From positions 1 to 46,417 of the forward strand of contig CATQIH010000037.1 of assembly GCA_958296015.1 (NCBI GenBank): a stretch of 46,417 nt of DNA. Direction: 5' to 3'. A model generated the notes under the pieces. The model made no database searches, was not told where the DNA came from, and saw nothing but the letters and a program-made list of their open reading frames with translations. Source of the DNA: Cyclobacteriaceae bacterium. Its GTDB lineage: Bacteria > Bacteroidota > Bacteroidia > Cytophagales > Cyclobacteriaceae. This document shows, piece by piece, positions 42,104 through 46,417 of the stretch (its first letter is position 1; each line of letters starts with the position of its first letter). Made by a program: the position numbers and the translations under genes.

Positions 42104-44098
42104 TTATAGTGTAACGGGTTGGGTAGCAGCGTCATATTCTCTGATCACATGGCCAATGCGCACGATTTCTGCCACGTTCCATGCCTGAGAGACGATCCCC
42201 CTGGGATAGTGCGGTGCATCACCTTCGTAAATTTCCGAAATTGTGCCAATGCCATGCTCTGACATCACTGCTTCAAATCCTTGTTGCAGCGCAGTTACTT
42301 CTGGCAAGGCATCGCGTTCGTATACATCCAGACTGGCTTTTACGTAATAGGAGAGCAACCAGGGCCAGACGCACCCCTGGTGGTATATTTTGCTTCGTTG
42401 CTCACGGGTACCCCCAAACCTGCCTTTGTAGTCTGGGTGGTTGGGTGAAAGGCTGCGTAGCCCGCGAGGTGTTAACAGGTATCGCTTGATTACTTCCAGT
42501 ACCGCTTTCTGCACTTTTTCGCTCACGGCAATATATGGCAGGCCAATAGCAATGGCTTGGTTTGGACGAATAGACCAGTCTTTTTCGTTTTTATACACAT
42601 TATCTGCCAGATAGCCTTTCTCCTCATTCCAGTAAGTTGCCTGAAACGATTTCTCTATCAAAGCCGGAATATGCTTCCAGTCGGCAATAAATTTTTTACC
42701 TTCTGTAGAACGGGGACCGGCAATTTCCAGCGTAAACTTGATTGCATTGTACCATAAAGCATTGATTTCCACCGGCATACCTGTGCGGGGTGTCACCGGC
42801 TGGCCATCCACATAAGCATCCATCCAGGTGAGGGCTTTACCATCTACACCCCCTTCCAGCAAACCGTCTTCACGCATGTGTACGTTGTAATCGGTGCCAT
42901 AGCGGTAGGCGTTGAGTATGTCATGCATATCGGCTCCGTAGGTCTTCCACACGGCTGATTTATCTCCCAGTTGCTGCGTGTATTGCTGCAAAGCCCAGAA
43001 AAACCACAGGGGCACATCGATGGCATCATAGGAAGCCGGTGCATCTGAATCTCCCCAGAAAGGAAAGAAAGGTCCCTTTCGTTCTGACAGCATGGTATCC
43101 AGCACTGCCTTAAAACTTTTAAGGTCGCCGGTAGCAAGTGACAGACCAGGTATGGCAATAAAGGCATCGCGGCCACCTTTGCGGTAAAGCTGGTAGCTGG
43201 CAATAACGTCGGTACGGTTGTTCTGGCGCGACCTGCCATCGCCTTTGGTTTTGAGCACAAACTGCTCGGATGCGGCAATCAGACAGTTTTCAAAAGAAGT
43301 ACGGGAAGTACGCTTGCGAGTCTGGGTATTGAACATCCGCAGCAGGTTGCCGGGCTTCACCTCATCAGGGCCGCCTGTGAAGATCACCGTTTCACCTTTG
43401 TTGAGCGTTACCTCAAAATAGCCATGCACATACAAGTCTTCCTGATAATCTTGCCCTAGTTCCATATCTTCCGGGTACTCCATATTATAGTACCACAGAT
43501 TAGTGTATTCGTATCTGGATTCCTGAGATAACTGCATGTATAGCTCGTCGTATCCGGGATACATTTTCATCTTAATGCCCGTATCAATAGGCTCATAGTG
43601 AGTATTTACACTGTTGTTGGCACGTTTTAGTTCTGTTACACTGCGAAAAGACAAAAACGGATGCAGCCGCAGCGTGACCGGAGCGTAGGCTTCTTCCACC
43701 ACATAGCGCACCATTGTTCGGCTCTCCTGGGAGACCAGTAGCTTTTCTTTGGTAAGCACCACATCGCCCAGCCGGTAGGTAAGTTTGGGCACAGGCTCAG
43801 CCACATAGTCTCTGAGGTACAGATAACCTTTGGGGCTGTAGTTGCCCGGATATTTATGTACTCCCAGGTTGTAGGAAGCTTGGTTGATGATCACCGTTTC
43901 GTCCAGCGTGGAAATGATAACATGTACTCCATCAATTTCTGTCTGTGGTGCTACCAGTACGCCATGAAACCTTTTTGTATTGCAACCAATAATAGTGGAA
44001 GAGGAATAAGCACCTGCCTTGTTTGCTCTGATGATTTCTTTGCTCAAAGAATATCCTAAATTGACGAGTTGGGTTTTGTCAAATTGTATATAGCTCAT
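42104..44098 (-). CDS. Glycogen debranching enzyme (amylo-alpha-1,6-glucosidase)
   Basis: A 664-residue enzyme that removes alpha-1,6 branch points so the downstream phosphorylase can keep working. Residues 1-250 are the N-terminal beta domain (GAYSSSTIIGCNTKRFHGVLVAP, then strands up to EVTLNKGETVIF). Residues 280-650 form an (alpha/alpha)6 barrel like GDE_C/GH133: FIAIPGLSLATGDL, IDVPLWFFWALQQY, LLEGGVDGKALTWMDAYVDGQ (the acidic TWMDA region) and QPVTPRTGMPVEINALWYNA, then HQGCVWPWLLSYY. The two genes are in one operon with the phosphorylase; a -7 element lies at 44206. Confidence 0.92.
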   Translation of the reverse strand: MSYIQFDKTQLVNLGYSLSKEIIRANKAGAYSSSTIIGCNTKRFHGVLVAPQTEIDGVHVIISTLDETVIINQASYNLGVHKYPGNYSPKGYLYLRDYVAEPVPKLTYRLGDVVLTKEKLLVSQESRTMVRYVVEEAYAPVTLRLHPFLSFRSVTELKRANNSVNTHYEPIDTGIKMKMYPGYDELYMQLSQESRYEYTNLWYYNMEYPEDMELGQDYQEDLYVHGYFEVTLNKGETVIFTGGPDEVKPGNLLRMFNTQTRKRTSRTSFENCLIAASEQFVLKTKGDGRSRQNNRTDVIASYQLYRKGGRDAFIAIPGLSLATGDLKSFKAVLDTMLSERKGPFFPFWGDSDAPASYDAIDVPLWFFWALQQYTQQLGDKSAVWKTYGADMHDILNAYRYGTDYNVHMREDGLLEGGVDGKALTWMDAYVDGQPVTPRTGMPVEINALWYNAIKFTLEIAGPRSTEGKKFIADWKHIPALIEKSFQATYWNEEKGYLADNVYKNEKDWSIRPNQAIAIGLPYIAVSEKVQKAVLEVIKRYLLTPRGLRSLSPNHPDYKGRFGGTREQRSKIYHQGCVWPWLLSYYVKASLDVYERDALPEVTALQQGFEAVMSEHGIGTISEIYEGDAPHYPRGIVSQAWNVAEIVRIGHVIREYDAATQPVTL

Positions 44099-44205
44099 TC
44101 AACAGTGATTTTTTCTTCAGTAATACATCTAACCTAATTTTGATGCAAGTTATTAATTAAACCACAAATAGATAACTGCCGGATGATTTACCATAAGATA
44201 TTTTG

Positions 44206-44213
44206 CAAATATA
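44206..44213 (-). promoter_or_regulatory. Candidate -7 element of the glycogen operon
   Basis: TATATTTG on the minus strand fits TAnnTTTG, giving a leader of about 100 nt before the debranching enzyme start. No clear -33. Confidence 0.4.
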
Positions 44214-44401
44214 AGATGAATCAATGAAGCACTTTGGCTAAAAGGTTTGACAGCTATTCTTTGTTAAATCGTATTGAACAGAAATTTGTTGTCTATCCTA
44301 TGAATAAGCAGAAAAATTTGCATTTCTGTATCAGAATAACCATATCTATGTCAGTTTTTTAAGAAATTACAGGGTTTAACAACATTTCCCAAAATGAAGC
44401 T

Positions 44402-44409
44402 TATATTTG
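44402..44409 (+). promoter_or_regulatory. Candidate -7 element of upp
   Basis: TATATTTG fits TAnnTTTG and lies 30 nt before the upp ATG. A perfect -33 is missing. Confidence 0.5.
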
Positions 44410-44438
44410 CCTGATTTTACACCGGCAAAACATGCATC

Positions 44439-45098
44439 ATGCAGGAACACAGCCTTTTTATATTAAACCAACACCATTCTATTGCAAACCACTATCTGGC
44501 AGAAATCAGAGATACGCAGGTGCAGCAAGACAGTATGCGTTTCAGAAGAAACCTAGAACGAATAGGCGTGTTGCTGGCCTACGAACTGTCTAAAACACTG
44601 CCCTACCATCAACAGGATATTACCACGCCACTGGCCCAAACAAAAGCGGCTCTTCTGACAGCATTTCCGGTATTGATCTCCGTCATGCGGGCCGGTATTC
44701 CGCTGCATATGGGCATGCTTGATGCTTTTGACCGCGCTGACAGTGGCTTTATCGGTGCCTACCGCGACCATGACTCCGGTACTACTTTTGAGATTGCTTT
44801 TCAGTACTTCACCGCCCCCGAGTTGCATCAGAAGCAGGTCATTCTCATCGATCCTATGCTGGCCACCGGCAAAACAATGGTGAAGGCGATAGAACAGATG
44901 CTGAAACGCGGCACACCTGCCATGTTTCATCTGGTGGCGGCTATTGCAGCACCTGAAGGCGTTGATTATTTGCGAGATTACTGCCCGGTGCCTTTCAGCC
45001 TCTGGCTGGGTGCGCTGGATGAGAAGCTCGACCCTCACGCCTATATTGTTCCGGGCCTAGGCGATGCCGGAGACTTATCATTTGGCCCCAAGCTTTAA
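44439..45098 (+). CDS. upp: Uracil phosphoribosyltransferase
   Basis: A 219-residue enzyme converting uracil and PRPP to UMP in pyrimidine salvage. The PRPP-binding loop is VILIDPMLATGKTMVKAIE (134-152) with the UPRT-specific P-M-L-A-T-G. MRFRRNLERIGVLLAYEL (33-50), PVLISVMRAGIPLHMGM and the C-terminal uracil-binding IVPGLGDAGD complete the family signature. The length is close to the usual 208-215. The next gene begins 6 nt after its stop, so both are on one transcript, although no functional link is evident. Confidence 0.93.
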   Translation: MQEHSLFILNQHHSIANHYLAEIRDTQVQQDSMRFRRNLERIGVLLAYELSKTLPYHQQDITTPLAQTKAALLTAFPVLISVMRAGIPLHMGMLDAFDRADSGFIGAYRDHDSGTTFEIAFQYFTAPELHQKQVILIDPMLATGKTMVKAIEQMLKRGTPAMFHLVAAIAAPEGVDYLRDYCPVPFSLWLGALDEKLDPHAYIVPGLGDAGDLSFGPKL

Positions 45099-45104
45099 AT
45101 CCGG

Positions 45105-46055
45105 ATGGTACAAAATATATTAATTTTGATTGCAGGACTAGCCGCACTGGTAGCTGGTGGTGAATTGCTGGTGAGAGGTGCCACCAGTATGGCATTGCGT
45201 ATCAAAATTTCACCGCTGGTCGTTGGCCTCACCATTGTTGCCTTTGGCACCTCGGCCCCCGAGCTTCTTATCAGTCTGCGTTCTGCCTTAGCGGGTAGCC
45301 CAGATCTGGCACTGGGCAATGTGGTAGGCTCCAACATCTGCAACCTTACCCTGGTGCTGGGCTTTACGGCTGCTATCTTTCCTGTTGGTGTACACAGTGA
45401 TAGCTTAAAGATAGACTGGCCCGTCACGATGGGCAGTGCCGTGCTCTTGTTTCTGCTTTCGTGGAATGGCTGGATTGGCCTGGGTGAAGGCACTTTCTTT
45501 ATCGTCTGCCTGTTTTCCTACACCTACTTCATCATCCGACGGTCTCAGAAGAAGATTACCATAGATATGGCCACCGAAGATCAGTCGGATGTAGCAGCTG
45601 CTCCCTCTACGAGCGCATGGAAAGACGTGCTGTTTATTGCTATTGGCAGCCTGGGCCTTTCCTTTGGCTCCGAATGGTTTGTATCTGGCGCACAGGCAAT
45701 TGCAGTGGCCTTTGGCGTGAGCGAACGGGTGGTGGGCCTCACCATCGTAGCCCTGGGCACCAGCTTGCCTGAGCTGATGACATCGTGCATAGCTGCTTTT
45801 AAGAAAGAGACGGATATTGCTTTGGGCAACCTGCTGGGGTCAAATATCTTCAACGTCTTCTCTATCCTAGGCTTTACTAGTGTGATACAGGCAGTAAAGA
45901 TCAACCCTGATATCAGAAATACGGATATGGTGTGGATGCTGGCCATTACGTTGCTGATTTTGCCGCTGATGTATACCGGCAGGAAGATCAATCGACTGGA
46001 AGGTATCCTGCTACTGCTCGTCTATGCAGGCTATTTGTATTCTGTGGTCATGTAA
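45105..46055 (+). CDS. Calcium/sodium antiporter (CaCA family, YrbG-like)
   Basis: A 316-residue inner-membrane exchanger with about ten hydrophobic segments. The two inverted alpha-repeats are clear: VAFGTSAPELLISLRSALAG with LALGNVVGSNICNL, and VALGTSLPELMTSCIAAFKK with IALGNLLGSNIFNV. The GTSxPEL and GNxxGSN motifs hold the ion-coordinating acidic and Asn residues. The charged loop between the halves (about 145-170) is the usual cytoplasmic linker. It probably expels Ca2+ in exchange for Na+. It is co-transcribed with upp, and the tandem repeat array begins 63 nt after it. Confidence 0.92.
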   Translation: MVQNILILIAGLAALVAGGELLVRGATSMALRIKISPLVVGLTIVAFGTSAPELLISLRSALAGSPDLALGNVVGSNICNLTLVLGFTAAIFPVGVHSDSLKIDWPVTMGSAVLLFLLSWNGWIGLGEGTFFIVCLFSYTYFIIRRSQKKITIDMATEDQSDVAAAPSTSAWKDVLFIAIGSLGLSFGSEWFVSGAQAIAVAFGVSERVVGLTIVALGTSLPELMTSCIAAFKKETDIALGNLLGSNIFNVFSILGFTSVIQAVKINPDIRNTDMVWMLAITLLILPLMYTGRKINRLEGILLLLVYAGYLYSVVM

Positions 46056-46417
46056 CCGAACGTCCGGCAATGCTTATTTTTATGAAAGTTAGGTATTAGT
46101 ATGCTGTACTGCATCACACTATCGTGCTTTGCCCTGTTACACTATAGTGCTTTATCGTATTAGACTATAGTGCTTTATCGTATTAGACTATAGTGCTTTG
46201 CCCTGTTACACTATAGTGCTTTGCCTTGTTACACTATAGTGCTTTGCCTTGTTACACTATAGTGCTTTGCCTTGTTAGACTATAGTGCTTTGACTAATTA
46301 CACTACTAACCTTTTTTCATTAGACTACTACCCTTTATCTGTCAGACTACTAACCTTTATCTGACAGACTACTAACCTTTATCTATCAGACTACTAACCT
46401 TTTTTTGTCAGACTACT
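46056..46417. repeat. Non-coding tandem array with period switching from 23 to 22 bp (continues past the window)
   Basis: The ACTA of each unit starts at 46118, 46141, 46164, 46187, 46210, 46233, 46256, 46279 and 46302 (eight steps of 23), then at 46324, 46346, 46368, 46390 and 46412 (steps of 22). Early units begin with the palindrome ACTATAGT, then GCTTT and either GCCYTGTTAC or ATCGTATTAG; later units begin ACTACTAACC, then TTTATC and TGTCAG. No spacers and no frame (23 is not a multiple of three). Confidence 0.9.

Larger units (their letters stand above)
44099..44438. other. Divergent intergenic region with promoters both ways
   Basis: A 340-nt A+T-rich spacer. It contains TATATTTG on the minus strand (44206-44213) and TATATTTG on the plus strand (44402-44409). 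I see no gene or RNA in it. Confidence 0.55.

Noticed and set aside
46118-46417. CRISPR-like look of the end array
   Set aside because: Head-to-tail repeats with no unique spacers; period 22-23 bp only.
1-46417. tRNA, rRNA, riboswitch, prophage or complete insertion sequence
   Set aside because: None was recognised on either strand when the gene-free stretches were read; no transposase, integrase or phage structural gene is present.

Overview
The window looks like the chromosome of a Bacteroidota member, probably from the Cytophagia/Chitinophagia side. Signs of this are a MurF-alanine racemase fusion, the -33/-7 promoter type (TTG with TAnnTTTG), TonB-dependent receptor and surface lipoprotein genes, TPR-CHAT proteins, a DUF6934-family remnant and weak Shine-Dalgarno use. 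The assignment comes from gene content and motif recognition only; no search was run.

Layout. 1-3505 (minus): a fibronectin-type-III surface lipoprotein followed by a TonB-dependent receptor that runs off the left edge. 3985-5082 (plus): a soluble PAS histidine kinase. 5202-11058 (minus): a tight six-gene exopolysaccharide operon with a lone receiver protein, a phosphoglycosyl transferase carrying a pseudo-receiver, two GT2 glycosyltransferases, an NAD-dependent epimerase and a GT4 glycosyltransferase. 11305-11375: a 71-bp palindromic element with a 9-bp target duplication. 11584-13023 (plus): a tRNA CCA-adding-type nucleotidyltransferase. 13027-18614 (minus): a 67-aa protein, an FtsE-like ATPase and a 1526-aa AsmA-like membrane protein. 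About 18706-18796 (minus): the SRP RNA with its own consensus promoter. 19043-21874 (minus): csaA and the murF/alr fusion. 22179-24296 (plus): a DUF4097 repeat protein and an orphan ABC ATPase. 24508-26754 (minus): a fused SDR-GNAT protein.

Roughly 26960-31260 is an A+T-richer accessory island with direct copies of one repeat at both ends. It holds a HepT/MntA toxin-antitoxin pair, a protein with two GIY-YIG-like repeats of which the second has lost its catalytic residues, an attC-like hairpin, a truncated PIN-like gene, a broken DUF6934 gene with a small partner ORF, and a MazF-type toxin-antitoxin pair. The right-hand repeat has expanded to seven 14-bp units.

31311-35258 (minus) is a membrane-anchored TPR protein and a periplasmic TPR-CHAT protease-like protein. 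35398-38556 (plus) is a PKD/beta-helix lipoprotein and an outer-membrane barrel protein. 38614-39258 (minus) is a lipoprotein with two C-terminal membrane segments. 39505-44098 (minus) is a glycogen-degradation pair (debranching enzyme, then phosphorylase). 44439-46055 (plus) is uracil phosphoribosyltransferase and a Na+/Ca2+ antiporter. The window ends inside a non-coding tandem array whose period switches from 23 to 22 bp.

The best candidates for something undescribed are the repeat-bounded island with its duplicated GIY-YIG protein and DUF6934 module, the receiver/pseudo-receiver control point on the polysaccharide initiating enzyme, the SDR-GNAT fusion and the small mobile or repeat DNAs.
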